Positions 37,777 to 46,836 are shown, numbered from the stretch's first letter. The stretch: 64,000 nucleotides of DNA from Labedella gwakjiensis (GCF_003014675.1 NZ_PYAU01000001.1:3658001-3722000), one strand, 5' to 3'. Program-made: numbers and translations. The notes: a model not told the origin generated them from the sequence alone.

Positions 37777-37785
37777 GGCGGTTCG

Positions 37786-37791
37786 AGCCTA
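37786..37791 (-). promoter_or_regulatory. Putative -10 box of ftsE
   Basis: TAGGCT on the minus strand, 9 bases before the ATG at 37776. Confidence 0.4.
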
Positions 37792-37865
37792 AGCACGGTC
37801 ATCGCGGATGCCCGCAGGACGCGCCGCGAGGCCGTGCCCGTTCACGTTCGACACGCGACAGCCAA

Positions 37866-38978
37866 CTACTCTTCGATGTCCTTCATGGACCGCCACCGGA
37901 TACCCGCGGCAATGAAGCCGTCGAGGTCGCCGTCGAAGACGTTCTGCGGGTTGCCCGACTCGAAGTTCGTACGCAGGTCCTTCACCATCTGGTACGGAGC
38001 GAGCACGTAGCTGCGCATCTGGTCGCCCCAGCTCGCGGTGATCGTACCGGCGAGCTCCTTCTTCGTGGCGGCCTCCTGCTCGCGCTGGAGGATGAGGAGC
38101 CGGGACTGCAGCACGCGCATGGCGGCTGCGCGGTTCTGGATCTGGCTCTTCTCGTTCTGCATCGAGACGACGATGCCCGTGGGGATGTGCGTGAGGCGGA
38201 CGGCCGAGTCGGTGGTGTTGACCGACTGGCCGCCGGGACCGGACGAACGGAACACGTCGACCCGGATGTCGTTCTCGGGGATGTCGACGACCACCGCCTC
38301 CTCGAGGAGAGGAATCACCTCGACGGCGGCGAAGCTCGTCTGACGCTTGCCCGCAGAGTTGAAGGGGCTCATGCGCACGAGACGGTGCGTGCCGGCCTCG
38401 ACGCTCATGGTGCCGAAGGCGTAGGGCGCGTCCACCTCGAACGTCGCCGACTTGATGCCGGCCTCTTCCGCGTAGCTCGTGTCGAGGACCTTCGCGGGAT
38501 AGTTGTGCTGCTCGGCCCACCGCAGGTACATGCGCAGGAGCATCTCGGCGAAGTCGGCGGCGTCGACGCCACCCGCACCCGCGCGGATCGTCACGACGGC
38601 GGGCTTCGGGTCGTACTCGCCGCTCAGGAGCGTCTGCACCTCGAGCTCGCCGATGGCGGAGCGCACCGACTCGAGCTCGGAGCGCGCCTCGTTGGCGGTG
38701 TCCTCGTCCTCCTCCGCGTTGGCGAGTTCGACGAGCATCTCGACCTCGTCGAGGCGACGCTCGATTCCCGTGATGCGGGCGAGCTCGGACTGGCGGTGGC
38801 TCAGCGCGCTTGTCACCTTCTGCGCGTTGTCGGTGTCGTCCCACAGGTCGGGCGCACCGGCCTGCTCGCTGAGCACCTCGATGTCGGCGGTGATGCGGTC
38901 GATGTCGACCACCGTCTTGATGTCGGCGAAGGTGGCGCGCAGCGCGTGGATGTCGGAGCTCAGATCCAGAGGAAACAT
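37866..38978 (-). CDS. prfB: Peptide chain release factor 2
   Basis: Recognises UGA and UAA stop codons and releases the peptide. 370 residues: coiled N-terminal domain, the stop-codon tripeptide SPF in [16 protein letters not shown], and the catalytic GGQ in [16 protein letters not shown]. The frame is continuous from the first ATG, so there is no programmed +1 frameshift of the kind found in many other prfB genes. A TAAGCT box lies 9 bases before the ATG. ftsE-ftsX follow on the same strand. Confidence 0.97.
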   Translation of the reverse strand: MFPLDLSSDIHALRATFADIKTVVDIDRITADIEVLSEQAGAPDLWDDTDNAQKVTSALSHRQSELARITGIERRLDEVEMLVELANAEEDEDTANEARSELESVRSAIGELEVQTLLSGEYDPKPAVVTIRAGAGGVDAADFAEMLLRMYLRWAEQHNYPAKVLDTSYAEEAGIKSATFEVDAPYAFGTMSVEAGTHRLVRMSPFNSAGKRQTSFAAVEVIPLLEEAVVVDIPENDIRVDVFRSSGPGGQSVNTTDSAVRLTHIPTGIVVSMQNEKSQIQNRAAAMRVLQSRLLILQREQEAATKKELAGTITASWGDQMRSYVLAPYQMVKDLRTNFESGNPQNVFDGDLDGFIAAGIRWRSMKDIEE

Positions 38979-38987
38979 AACCGTGCA

Positions 38988-38993
38988 AGCTTA
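38988..38993 (-). promoter_or_regulatory. Putative -10 box of prfB
   Basis: TAAGCT on the minus strand, 9 bases before the ATG at 38978. Confidence 0.4.
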
Positions 38994-39041
38994 CCGTGGC
39001 GCGCGGCTCCGGGCGTGGCTGTGGGTATCGTGGACACCCTG

Positions 39042-40280
39042 ATGACGGCTCCCGGTCCTGCGTTCTCCTTCCGCTCCGTGGCCCTCTCGGCTCTTCTGCC
39101 CACGTTCGTGTTCTCGATCGGGCAGGGCGCGATCATCCCGATGATCCCCGTCATCGCCTCGAGCTTCGGCGCCAACCTCGCGTTCGCCGGGTTCCTCGGT
39201 GGCCTGTTCATGCTCGGTGAGCTGCTCGGCGACGTGCCGGCGGGCTCGCTCGTCGCGCGCTTCGGCGAGCGCGTCGCGATGATCGGTGCGGCGATCGTCT
39301 GCCTCGCCGGCCTCGCCGTGTGCCTCGTTTTCCCCACCACGGTCGGTCTGGCGGTCGGCATCGTGCTGAGCGGACTGTCCACGTCGGTCTTCGCTCTCGC
39401 CCGGCACGCGTTCATGACCACCTACGTGCCCCTGCAGTTCCGTGCCCGCGCGCTCTCCACTCTCGGTGGCACGTTCCGCGGGGGCTGGGCGATCGGGCCG
39501 TTCATCGCCGCAGCCCTCATCCACGCGACCGGGCAGACGAGCGCCGTGTTCTGGGTGCACGTGGTCGCGTGTGTTCTCGTGATCGGGATCCTGCTCGTCG
39601 TGCCGGATCCGTCGGCCGTGGCTTCCCGGCGTCTCGGACGCGCGGCGGCGGAGAAGCTGGAGAAGACCGAGCGGGCGCCGGTCAACGTCTTCACGACCAT
39701 TCGTGACAACCGGGCCGTGCTCGGTCGGATGGGAGCGGCGGCCGCCATCATGTCGGCTCTGCGCTCGTCGCGCACCGTGATCCTGCCGCTCTGGGCCGTC
39801 GCGATCGGTATGGCGGACGCGCAGACGGCCGTCGTCATCGGCATCGCCGGTGCCGTCGACTTCGCCCTCTTCTATACGTCGGGTCAGATCATGGATCGCT
39901 TCGGTCGCCTCTGGTCGGCGATCCCCGCGCTCACGGGTCTGGGGCTCAGCCACATCGTGCTGGCGTTCACCAGTACCGAGGGTCTGTTCATCGCCATCGC
40001 CATCACGATGGCCCTCGCGAACGGTATCGGCAGCGGCATCCTCATGACGGTGGGCGCCGACCTCGCCCCTCGCGAGGACCCGGCACGATTCCTCGCCGCG
40101 TGGCGCTTCACGACCCACGCCGGCGAGGCGACCGCTCCCTTGCTCATCTCGGGCATCACCGTCGTCGCGTCCCTCGCCGCCGCGAGCCTCTCCCTCGGCG
40201 TCCTCGGCCTCGTCGGCTCGCTGCTGTTCGCGCGGTACCTGCCCCGCTATGTGCCGAGGGTGCCGCGCCTCCGCGACTGA
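39042..40280 (+). CDS. MFS transporter
   Basis: A 412-residue, 12-helix major facilitator protein. Signs are GELLGDVPAGSLVARFGERVAMI in loop 2-3 (the GxLaDrxG motif), FRARALSTLGGTFRGGWAIGPFI and, in the second half, DFALFYTSGQIMDRFGRLW. It resembles drug or sugar exporters, but no substrate can be assigned. Start: ATG 39042 directly before the first helix; a TATCGT box lies 10 bases upstream. Divergent from prfB, convergent with the Tad operon. Confidence 0.85.
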   Translation: MTAPGPAFSFRSVALSALLPTFVFSIGQGAIIPMIPVIASSFGANLAFAGFLGGLFMLGELLGDVPAGSLVARFGERVAMIGAAIVCLAGLAVCLVFPTTVGLAVGIVLSGLSTSVFALARHAFMTTYVPLQFRARALSTLGGTFRGGWAIGPFIAAALIHATGQTSAVFWVHVVACVLVIGILLVVPDPSAVASRRLGRAAAEKLEKTERAPVNVFTTIRDNRAVLGRMGAAAAIMSALRSSRTVILPLWAVAIGMADAQTAVVIGIAGAVDFALFYTSGQIMDRFGRLWSAIPALTGLGLSHIVLAFTSTEGLFIAIAITMALANGIGSGILMTVGADLAPREDPARFLAAWRFTTHAGEATAPLLISGITVVASLAAASLSLGVLGLVGSLLFARYLPRYVPRVPRLRD

Positions 40281-40308
40281 GCTCGTTCAGCCCTGCGCAG
40301 CCTTCTCC

Positions 40309-40752
40309 TCACCGCAGCACCGCTCGTGCTGACGATGTCGCCTCGATGCGGAGTCCCTCGGGCAGGAACAGCGTGAGCACCGGCGGCTTCCACGCGGACG
40401 ACAGCGACACCTCGGCGCTGCGACCGTCGGGTGTCGTCGCCTCCTCGATCCGGAGCCCATCGAACTGGGTGGGCCCGACCCGATCGATGTGATCGGCGAC
40501 CGTGGCCGCAACCGTCTCCGGGTCCAGCGTCACCGTCACCGCCTTGGCGTCCTCGGAGACGCGGACGTCGGCGAGGTCGAAGGCCTCTGCTCCGACGAGC
40601 GCGGCGGAGTCCGCCAGGCTCAACAACCGCTTCCGCTCGATGTAGAGCGACGTCGCCGCCGCGACCACGAGCGTGACCACGAGGGCGAAGGCAGCGAAAC
40701 CTATCGTGAGGACGAGCGTCGACCCCGTCTCGTCGACGGCGTGTCGCCGCAT
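40309..40752 (-). CDS. TadG-like pilus assembly protein
   Basis: A 147-residue protein with the Tad-type N-terminus: short basic lead, DETGSTLVLTIGFAAFALVVTLVVAAATSLYIERKRLLSLAD, a hydrophobic helix followed by a small extracellular domain. The ADSAALVGAEAF stretch is typical of TadG/putative Flp pilus-assembly proteins. Its ATG overlaps the stop of the preceding TadE-like gene (TGATG). Last gene of the operon. Confidence 0.8.
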   Translation of the reverse strand: MRRHAVDETGSTLVLTIGFAAFALVVTLVVAAATSLYIERKRLLSLADSAALVGAEAFDLADVRVSEDAKAVTVTLDPETVAATVADHIDRVGPTQFDGLRIEEATTPDGRSAEVSLSSAWKPPVLTLFLPEGLRIEATSSARAVLR

Positions 40753-41222
40753 CACGGCTCCACCACGTGGAAGTCCGACACCGCATTCACGGCGCTCGCC
40801 TCGATCGGAACGACAGCGATCTCGTCGAGACCGAGAACGGGCGGCGCGAGCGGAAGATCGATCGTCACCCGGACGACGACCGTGACGAGGTCACGCGGAT
40901 CCAAGCACTCCTGCGGTCCCCCGTCGGCACACGAGATATCCACCGTCGCTGCGGAGTCGTCGATCCCCTGATCGGCAAGCGCGAACTCCACCGCTGTGGA
41001 TGCGCGCTCGGTCGCTGTGTCGACGTTCGGCGCTTCGACGAACAAGCGTGCCGCCTGTCGTGCACCGCCCTCAGTCGCGAGCACCGCCGCCTGGATCTGG
41101 AAGAGCACGACCACCAGGTAGACGATCGGCACGAGGAGGACGAGCCCCGCCACGATGAATTCGAGCGACGCGCTTCCTTCATCCTTCGTCGAGCGTCTCG
41201 ACAGCGGAACGTCCGACAGCAT
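40752..41222 (-). CDS. TadE-like pseudopilin
   Basis: A 156-residue protein: cytoplasmic lead with a processing-like site DEGSASLEFIVAGLVLLVPIVYLVVVLF (Gly before the helix, Glu at +5), then an extracellular domain with one Cys pair (SCADGGPQEC). This is the TadE minor pilin layout. It starts within the preceding gene, overlapping it by 44 bases, and overlaps the next by 1 base. Confidence 0.8.
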   Translation of the reverse strand: MLSDVPLSRRSTKDEGSASLEFIVAGLVLLVPIVYLVVVLFQIQAAVLATEGGARQAARLFVEAPNVDTATERASTAVEFALADQGIDDSAATVDISCADGGPQECLDPRDLVTVVVRVTIDLPLAPPVLGLDEIAVVPIEASAVNAVSDFHVVEP

Positions 41223-41607
41223 GCAACCCCTCCCCCACGCCGAGAAGTCCGATCACGGGGAGGGTGCCCTCGACGATCACGGCGATCGATCGGTGGCCCC
41301 GGTAGTCGCCGTATGCGGCATGGATGTCCGTGGCATAGCCGTCGCCGATGGCCGAGCCGATGAGCTCGCGCGTGCGGTCAACGGCGTCGCCGGGACCGTT
41401 GCCCGCGAGAGCACCGAATCGTGCTCCCTCCGACGCCGCATCGGCGACCGTCGTCCGCACATGCAGGGCGAGCGCCAGTTGGACCACGGCGAGCGCAAGG
41501 GCCGTCAGCAGTACCGTGACGAGGAGGTTCTCCACCACGGCCGAGCCCCGATCATCCTCGACGAGGTGCCGGATATGGTGCCTCGGCAACCGGCGTCGAG
41601 CGATCAC
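41179..41607 (-). CDS. TadE-like pseudopilin
   Basis: A 142-residue TadE-like protein: lead RRRLPRHHIRHLVEDDRG, then SAVVENLLVTVLLTALALAVVQLALALHV with Glu at +5 of the mature form, followed by TTVADAASEGARFGALAG, a sequence often seen in TadE proteins. Overlaps the pilin gene by 4 bases and the following TadE-like gene by 44 bases. Confidence 0.8.
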   Translation of the reverse strand: MIARRRLPRHHIRHLVEDDRGSAVVENLLVTVLLTALALAVVQLALALHVRTTVADAASEGARFGALAGNGPGDAVDRTRELIGSAIGDGYATDIHAAYGDYRGHRSIAVIVEGTLPVIGLLGVGEGLHAVGRSAVETLDEG

Positions 41608-41789
41608 AACCCGGAGACTCGCGACATCGCCTGCTCGAACAGTCCGGCAAGAGCTGGTCCCGCGAGTCCCCAGATCAGGATGACCAGCCCCGCCGTCATC
41701 AGCGTGACGAGGACCCAGCCGGGTACGTCACCCCTGTCGCTGCGCAGCCGGCTGACGAGTCGGTCGAGGACGAATGTGTTCATGGTCAT
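41604..41789 (-). CDS. Small Flp-type pilin (DUF4244-like)
   Basis: A 61-residue protein with one helix: DRGDVPGWVLVTLMTAGLVI and a short amphipathic C-terminus. Position between tadC and the TadE genes is that of the major Flp pilin. Unlike classic Flp pilins it has no Glu at +5 after the glycine. The RGDVPGW start is one I associate with Microbacteriaceae. The ATG at 41789 is preceded by AGAGAGG; a second ATG two codons on is possible. Confidence 0.75.
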   Translation of the reverse strand: MTMNTFVLDRLVSRLRSDRGDVPGWVLVTLMTAGLVILIWGLAGPALAGLFEQAMSRVSGL

Positions 41790-41836
41790 GGGTGTAGTGC
41801 CTCTCTATGGTCGAGGTGTGATGGTGGAGTCGAGGA

Positions 41837-42784
41837 TCAGAACCCCGTGCGGAGCACGAGCAACCCGGGCAGGACGGCGAACGCAACGGAGAGCGGAAGG
41901 ATCAGGAAGACGAGAGGGACGAGCATCGCCACCTCCTTCTTGCCGGCCGATTCGAGGAGACGCCGCTTGCCCTCCACCCGCGCGTCGGATGCCTGCGCCC
42001 GGAGCGTCTCGGCGAGCGGGCTACCCCGTTCGAGCGCGCCGGTGAGTTGCTCGACGGTGCGGGTGAGCGACGGGACGCGAATCCGGTCGGAGAGCTCTAT
42101 GAGAGCTCGTGAGAGAGGAGTGCCGGAACCCACATCCGCGACGACGCGCCGGAACTCGGCGGCGAACTCGCCGGAACTCACCGTCGCCACGCGGCGCATC
42201 GCATCGAGGATCCCTTCTCCCGCCGACAGGCTGAGGCTGAGGAACCCGAGCACCGTCGGGAGTTCCTGCTCGAGGCGGTCGATGCGACGTTTCGCTGCTC
42301 GAGCCAGCTCCCACTCGCACGTGAGTGCGCCACCGAAGGCTCCGATCAGAGGAAGGGCGCCCAGGACGATCGGTGGGAGGACTCCGGCCAGGAGCGCGGC
42401 GAGCACGGGGAGCGCTCCGATCGCGAGGCCGAGGACGGCGCCGAGCAGCTGTCGCCGACGGAAGGCGGGGACGTCGAGGTGCGATCCACGCTGGGAGAGC
42501 CGGAGTGCGATCGTGTCGTTGCTTGCGAGCACGACCGACAGCGTGCCCGCGAATCTTCCGAACACCGGCGACAACAGCCCCCAGACGACGGCGACGGGGT
42601 CGCCCGTCGGACGGTCCATGAGTGCCCTGGCTTCTTCGGAGACATCGACGACGTAGGGCGCGACGCGGTCGGTCAGCCTGGGGCTGCCGATGCGCGGCGT
42701 GATGCTCACGAGCGTCCAGAGCCCCAGCCCGAGTGCAGCGCCGAGAAGGAGCGCCCACGGGGCCGACGCGATCACCGGAACCAC
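41837..42784 (-). CDS. tadC: TadC-like type II secretion F-domain protein
   Basis: A 315-residue inner-membrane platform protein for Tad pilus assembly. Helices lie near the N-terminus, around residues 110-150 and at the C-terminus, with the T2SSF domain between: RIDRLEQELPTVLGFLSLSLSAGEGILDAMRRVA and GTPLSRALIELSDRI. The AGEGILDAMRRVA helix is characteristic. It overlaps tadB by 13 bases. Confidence 0.88.
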   Translation of the reverse strand: MVPVIASAPWALLLGAALGLGLWTLVSITPRIGSPRLTDRVAPYVVDVSEEARALMDRPTGDPVAVVWGLLSPVFGRFAGTLSVVLASNDTIALRLSQRGSHLDVPAFRRRQLLGAVLGLAIGALPVLAALLAGVLPPIVLGALPLIGAFGGALTCEWELARAAKRRIDRLEQELPTVLGFLSLSLSAGEGILDAMRRVATVSSGEFAAEFRRVVADVGSGTPLSRALIELSDRIRVPSLTRTVEQLTGALERGSPLAETLRAQASDARVEGKRRLLESAGKKEVAMLVPLVFLILPLSVAFAVLPGLLVLRTGF

Positions 42785-43632
42785 CTGCGCTCAGCCGGCA
42801 GTCGACCCACCATGAGCATGAGTCTGTAGGCGAACACCGACACAGCCGCGCCCGCCAAGATCAGGGCCGTCCCCTCAGGGGCTGCATAGGCGGCGGCAGC
42901 CTCCGGCCTGGTCGACAGCAGGAACAGGATCAGCCATGGAGCGGCCACTCCCAGTTTCGCGGCGTTCCTCACCCAGGACTGACGCGCATCGAGCTCTGCT
43001 CGGGTGGCCGCGTCGTCCCGAAGCGCGGCGGACAATTGGCGGAGGATGGCCGTGAGGTCGGCGCCTCCCACCTCGCGTGCCATGCGGAGCGTCTCGAGCA
43101 CGCGGTCCGCCACGGGGTCGTCGAGGGTCGCCTTGAGGCGGTCGAGCGCCCCGCCCCACGACGCCGATGACGCATAATCGCGGGCGAAGGCACGGAACTC
43201 GGGACGGAGGTCCTCCGGACCCTGACGCCCGAGGCTACCGACCGCATCCGGAACCGCCAGCCCCGAGCGCGCTGCGGCCACGAGGTGATCGACGACATCG
43301 GGCCAGAGAGCGGAACGTTCCCTCCGGCGACCCGCAGCGCGCACGGACACGAGGATCCACGGAAGGGCCGTGCCGACCACGCCGGTGAGGACGCCCACGA
43401 GCGGCACGGAGGTGACGAGCAGGGCGGCACCGGCGAGTAGGAGCCCGACGATCAGACTCACCAGGACGAACGCAGGGATCGGGACGCGCCCGAGTCCCGC
43501 GAGCGCAAGACGGGCGCGGACGGGTGCCCAGCGATCACGGCCGCTCCGCTCCCTCCTTCGCGCCGGCCATAGGCGCGGCGAGATCGAGAGCACGAGCCCG
43601 GCTCCCAGCATCGCTCCGAGGACCCAGGTCAT
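42772..43632 (-). CDS. tadB: TadB-like type II secretion F-domain protein
   Basis: A 286-residue partner of TadC. N-terminal helices (MTWVLGAMLGAGLVLSI and FVLVSLIVGLLLAGAALLV), then the T2SSF domain: LWPDVVDHLVAAARSGLAVPDAVGSLG and MAREVGGADLTAILRQLSAAL, ending in two helices. The ATG at 43632 overlaps the tadA stop (ATGA); the frame is open upstream within tadA. Confidence 0.88.
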   Translation of the reverse strand: MTWVLGAMLGAGLVLSISPRLWPARRRERSGRDRWAPVRARLALAGLGRVPIPAFVLVSLIVGLLLAGAALLVTSVPLVGVLTGVVGTALPWILVSVRAAGRRRERSALWPDVVDHLVAAARSGLAVPDAVGSLGRQGPEDLRPEFRAFARDYASSASWGGALDRLKATLDDPVADRVLETLRMAREVGGADLTAILRQLSAALRDDAATRAELDARQSWVRNAAKLGVAAPWLILFLLSTRPEAAAAYAAPEGTALILAGAAVSVFAYRLMLMVGRLPAERRWFR

Positions 43633-44828
43633 CGGCTCTGTCCACGCACTTCGACGGGATGCCAACCGGTGGAAACGAGGGCTCCGCCTCGCGTCTCGAA
43701 GACGGTGCTCGCCTCGATCCCACCGTCTCGGCCGCCTCCTGTTGGAGCGAGGATCTCATCCACGCGGCGCCTCCCATCGGCGTCGAGGACGCAGTGCACC
43801 ACCAGATCGATACTCGACGCGACGGCGGGCCGCACGAACTGCGAGTCGATATTGCGTCCGGCCAAGAGAGGAAGGGTGCTGAGTTTGACGAGCGCGTCCC
43901 GCGCCGAGTTCGCGTGCACCGACGACGCGCCGGGAAGCCCTGAGTTCATGGCGATGAGCAGATCGAGCGCTTCCGCCTCGCGCACCTCGCCGACGACGAT
44001 GCGGTCCGGGCGCATGCGCAGTGCCTCCTTCACGAGCCGCCGGAGGGTGATCTCGCCGGTTCCTTCGAGGCTCGGTTGACGGCCCTGCAACCCCACCACG
44101 TCCTGTCCGGGCAGATCGAGCTCGAAGGTCTCCTCCACCGTGACGATGCGTTCGTCTGGTCGAGCCGCTCCCAGAAGCGCGGACAGCATCGTCGTCTTAC
44201 CGGATTGCGTGCCGCCCGAGACGACGAAGCTGCTGCCGGAGCGGACCGCCGCTCGGAGGAAGTCGGCCGCATCCGGCGTCAGCGAACCGAGGTTCACCAG
44301 GTGCCCGAGCGTTCGGACGCGCCTCGAGAACTTACGGATGTTGATGGCCGGATGCCGGCGTGTGACATCGGGAATGGCGATGTGGAGCCGCGACCCGTCC
44401 GGAAGAGAGGCGTCGACGAACGGCGAGCTGTGATCGACTCGGCGCCCCGTGCTGCCGAGGAGCCGCTCGATGAGGTCCCGTACCGAGTCCTCTGTGAGAA
44501 CCGTGTTGGTGAGCTCGCTCACGCCGTTCTTGGCGATGAAGACGCGGGAGGGCCCGTTCAGCCAGATCTCTTCCACGTCGGGATCGTCGAGATACGGCTG
44601 AATGGCCCCGAAGCCCGTGAGCGCGGCGAGCGCCTCGCGCGCCGCCTCGTCCTCGTCGGCCACGCGGGGTTGACCGTGGCGTACCGACCGCTCCGCGTGG
44701 ACGCGGAGTTCCTCCCGCACCAGCCGCTCCGCTGCGACGTGATCCCCGTGGAGATCGACCCCTTCACGCCTCACCCGCGTGCGCACGCGCTCCGCGATGC
44801 TGTCCCCCGACTGCCCCATGACAAGCAT
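43629..44828 (-). CDS. tadA: TadA/CpaF pilus assembly ATPase
   Basis: A 399-residue secretion ATPase powering Tad pilus assembly. Motifs: Walker A SGGTQSGKTTMLSALL, the Asp box VTVEETFELDLP, Walker B RPDRIVVGEVREAEALDLL and the His box SSVHANSARDALVKL. The N-terminal domain has IQPYLDDPDVEEIWLNG, usual in this family. GAGGAA lies ahead of the ATG at 44828; ATG 44819 is also possible. First gene of the operon; no CpaE/Ssd-like gene precedes it, as tRNA-Leu lies directly upstream. Confidence 0.94.
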   Translation of the reverse strand: MLVMGQSGDSIAERVRTRVRREGVDLHGDHVAAERLVREELRVHAERSVRHGQPRVADEDEAAREALAALTGFGAIQPYLDDPDVEEIWLNGPSRVFIAKNGVSELTNTVLTEDSVRDLIERLLGSTGRRVDHSSPFVDASLPDGSRLHIAIPDVTRRHPAINIRKFSRRVRTLGHLVNLGSLTPDAADFLRAAVRSGSSFVVSGGTQSGKTTMLSALLGAARPDERIVTVEETFELDLPGQDVVGLQGRQPSLEGTGEITLRRLVKEALRMRPDRIVVGEVREAEALDLLIAMNSGLPGASSVHANSARDALVKLSTLPLLAGRNIDSQFVRPAVASSIDLVVHCVLDADGRRRVDEILAPTGGGRDGGIEASTVFETRGGALVSTGWHPVEVRGQSR

Positions 44829-44887
44829 GATTCCTCACATCGTGCGGCATTCGTTCGCCCTCTCCACAGCCAGATGCCCACCCGCCC

Positions 44888-44893
44888 TAGAAT
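44888..44893 (+). promoter_or_regulatory. Putative -10 box of tRNA-Leu
   Basis: TAGAAT, 15 bases before the 5' end of tRNA-Leu. The -35 region is not clear. Confidence 0.4.
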
Positions 44894-44908
44894 CGACCTG
44901 CACCACAC

Positions 44909-44990
44909 GCGGAAGTGGCGAAATCGGCAGACGCGCAGGATTTAGGTTCCTGTGCCTTCGGGCGTGGGGGTTCGATTCCCCCCTTCCGCA
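44909..44990 (+). tRNA. tRNA-Leu (TAG anticodon)
   Basis: An 82-base class II tRNA: acceptor GCGGAAG / CTTCCGC, D-arm GGCGAAATCGGCAGACGC, anticodon loop ATTTAGG with TAG, variable arm TGCCTTCGGGCG, T-arm GGGGGTTCGATTCCCCC, discriminator A. CCA is not encoded. Confidence 0.95.
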
Positions 44991-45007
44991 CCCACGGGAC
45001 CATCAGT

Positions 45008-45037
45008 CCGGAGATGAGTCGGGTTCTCATCCTCCGG
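45008..45037 (+). terminator. Hairpin after tRNA-Leu
   Basis: CCGGA-GATGAG / CTCATC-c-TCCGG, 11 bp with one bulged base and a 7-base loop, 17 bases past the tRNA. No T run. Confidence 0.45.
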
Positions 45038-45144
45038 GCGGATATTCATAGCGTTCACCCAAGTCCCGGACAGCACCGCGGATAGACTTCGAGTCACGAC
45101 CGTGCGCCGACTGGCTCGGAAGCAGCCGACGACTGGAGACCCCC

Positions 45145-45909
45145 GTGCATCACTCCGCACTCATCCCCTGGCTCGACCCGGAGAACATCATCATGACGGC
45201 CGGCCCGTGGGCCCTGCTCGTCGTCTGCCTCATCGTCTTCGCGGAGACCGGCCTCCTCGTCGGATTCCTCCTGCCGGGCGACACGCTCCTCATCATCACG
45301 GGGCTCTTCGCGTTCCACCCCGGGCTCGGGTTCCCGCCGTACGTCGTGGCCCTCGCCATCGGCCTGGCTGCGTTCCTGGGTGGCGAGGTCGGGTATCTCA
45401 TCGGCCACAAGGCCGGACCGAAGATCTTCGAGCGGAAAGAGTCGGGTCTCTTCAGCATCGAGAACGTCGAGCGCACGAACGCATTCTTCACGCGCTTCGG
45501 CGGTCTCGCCGTCATCGTCGCCCGCTTCGTGCCGATCGTCCGCACGTTCGCCCCCGTCGCGGCGGGCGTCGGCCACATGGACTACCGGAAGTACACGCTC
45601 TACAACCTCATCGGCGCCGTGATCTGGGGGGCGGGGTTGACGTTCGCCGGCTACCTGCTCGGCTACATCCCGCCCGTCGCCGACTTCGTGCGCAACTACA
45701 TCGACATCATCCTGCTCGCCGCCGTCGTCCTCACGCTCGCTCCCACGATCTACCACTACGTGCAGTCCAGCCGGAAGGCCAAGCGCAAGGCAGCCGCTGG
45801 TCAGGACGTCGTGACGGACGAGTCGGAAGCCGAGGAGCTCGTGCTCGACCGCACGATGTTCGACCAGGACAAGGACAACGACAAGCCGGAGGGCACGCGC
45901 GGGGCCTGA
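45145..45909 (+). CDS. DedA family membrane protein
   Basis: A 254-residue membrane protein of the DedA/SNARE-associated family, thought to act as lipid (undecaprenyl phosphate or phospholipid) transporters. Signature parts: ETGLLVGFLLPGDTLLI, the amphipathic region FFTRFGGLAVIVARFVPIVRTFAPVAAGVG with the conserved Arg residues, and NLIGAVIWGAGLTFAGYLLG. The C-terminus is a charged tail. GTG start preceded by GGAGACCCCC. A TAGACT box upstream (near 45084) may be its promoter. Convergent with the cation exporter. Confidence 0.92.
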   Translation: MHHSALIPWLDPENIIMTAGPWALLVVCLIVFAETGLLVGFLLPGDTLLIITGLFAFHPGLGFPPYVVALAIGLAAFLGGEVGYLIGHKAGPKIFERKESGLFSIENVERTNAFFTRFGGLAVIVARFVPIVRTFAPVAAGVGHMDYRKYTLYNLIGAVIWGAGLTFAGYLLGYIPPVADFVRNYIDIILLAAVVLTLAPTIYHYVQSSRKAKRKAAAGQDVVTDESEAEELVLDRTMFDQDKDNDKPEGTRGA

Positions 45910-45927
45910 CCCCCTTGCCCGCATCAT

Positions 45928-46836
45928 TCAGCGGTGGTGCTGGTCCTCGTGGGCCGCGTGTGTCGCCGGCTCGAGCTGGAACGTCGAGTGCTCCACGTCG
46001 AAGTGCTCGGTGAGGCACTCCCCCAGCTCGTCGAGCATCCGACCCGTCGCGCCGTCCGAGAACACGGCGGTGTCGACCACCACATGGGCCGAGAACACGT
46101 GGGCTCCGGACGTGATCGCCCACACGTGCACGTCGTGGACGTCGACTACGCCAGGCGTCTCGCGGATGTGGCGACGGATCACCTCGACGTCCGTACCCAG
46201 CGGCACTGACTCGTTGAGCACGCGCCACACGTCACGGATGAGGAGCGCCGCGCGCGGAAGGATGCCGGCGGCGATGAGGAGCGACGCGATCGCGTCAGCC
46301 TGCACGAAGCCCGTGAGGGCTATCACGACGGCCGCGACGATCACCCCGATCGAGCCGAGGGTATCGCCGAGCACCTCGAGGTAGGCGCCCCTCATGTTGA
46401 GCGAGTCCTTGGCCGATCCGCGCAGGATGAGGAGCGACACCACGTTCGCCACGAGGCCCACGGCCGCGACCACGAGCATCGGGAGCGCCGAGACCTCCGC
46501 CGTCGACGGCTCGACGAGCCGTCGGATCCCCTCGATACCCACACTCACCGCCACGACCGAGAGGATGAGCCCATTGGCGAGCGCCGCGAGGATCTCGGTG
46601 CGCTGATAGCCGAAGGTGTGGCGATCCGTCGCGGGCCGGGATGCTATCCCGATCGCGACGACGGCGATGACGAGACCCGTGAGGTCGGAGAAGAGATGAC
46701 CGGCGTCGGCGAGGAGCGCGAGTGAACCGGTGAGGAGACCACCGATCACCTGGGCGACGAGCACGGCCGCCACGATCGGGATGACGATCAGCAGGCGCGC
46801 GCGACTCGATGACCGGTGGGAGTGATCGTGCGCCAT
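45928..46836 (-). CDS. Cation diffusion facilitator (zinc/cobalt/cadmium exporter)
   Basis: A 302-residue CDF transporter: His-rich start (MAHDHSHRSS), six helices and a cytoplasmic domain. The TM2 metal motif HLFSD (His47, Asp51 in LLADAGHLFSDLTG) is complete. In TM5 the matching motif reads EVLGD (Glu154, Asp158) where many relatives have HxxxD. The C-terminal domain has DVHDVHVWAITSGAHVFSAHVVVD, and the end is again His-rich (HAAHEDQHHR). A TAGGCT box lies 6 bases before the ATG; a weak AATG...CATT dyad lies ~50 bases upstream. Confidence 0.92.
   Translation of the reverse strand: MAHDHSHRSSSRARLLIVIPIVAAVLVAQVIGGLLTGSLALLADAGHLFSDLTGLVIAVVAIGIASRPATDRHTFGYQRTEILAALANGLILSVVAVSVGIEGIRRLVEPSTAEVSALPMLVVAAVGLVANVVSLLILRGSAKDSLNMRGAYLEVLGDTLGSIGVIVAAVVIALTGFVQADAIASLLIAAGILPRAALLIRDVWRVLNESVPLGTDVEVIRRHIRETPGVVDVHDVHVWAITSGAHVFSAHVVVDTAVFSDGATGRMLDELGECLTEHFDVEHSTFQLEPATHAAHEDQHHR

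Noticed and set aside
38979-38990. Programmed frameshift in prfB
   Set aside because: The 370-codon frame is continuous from ATG to stop with no internal TGA at the usual position.
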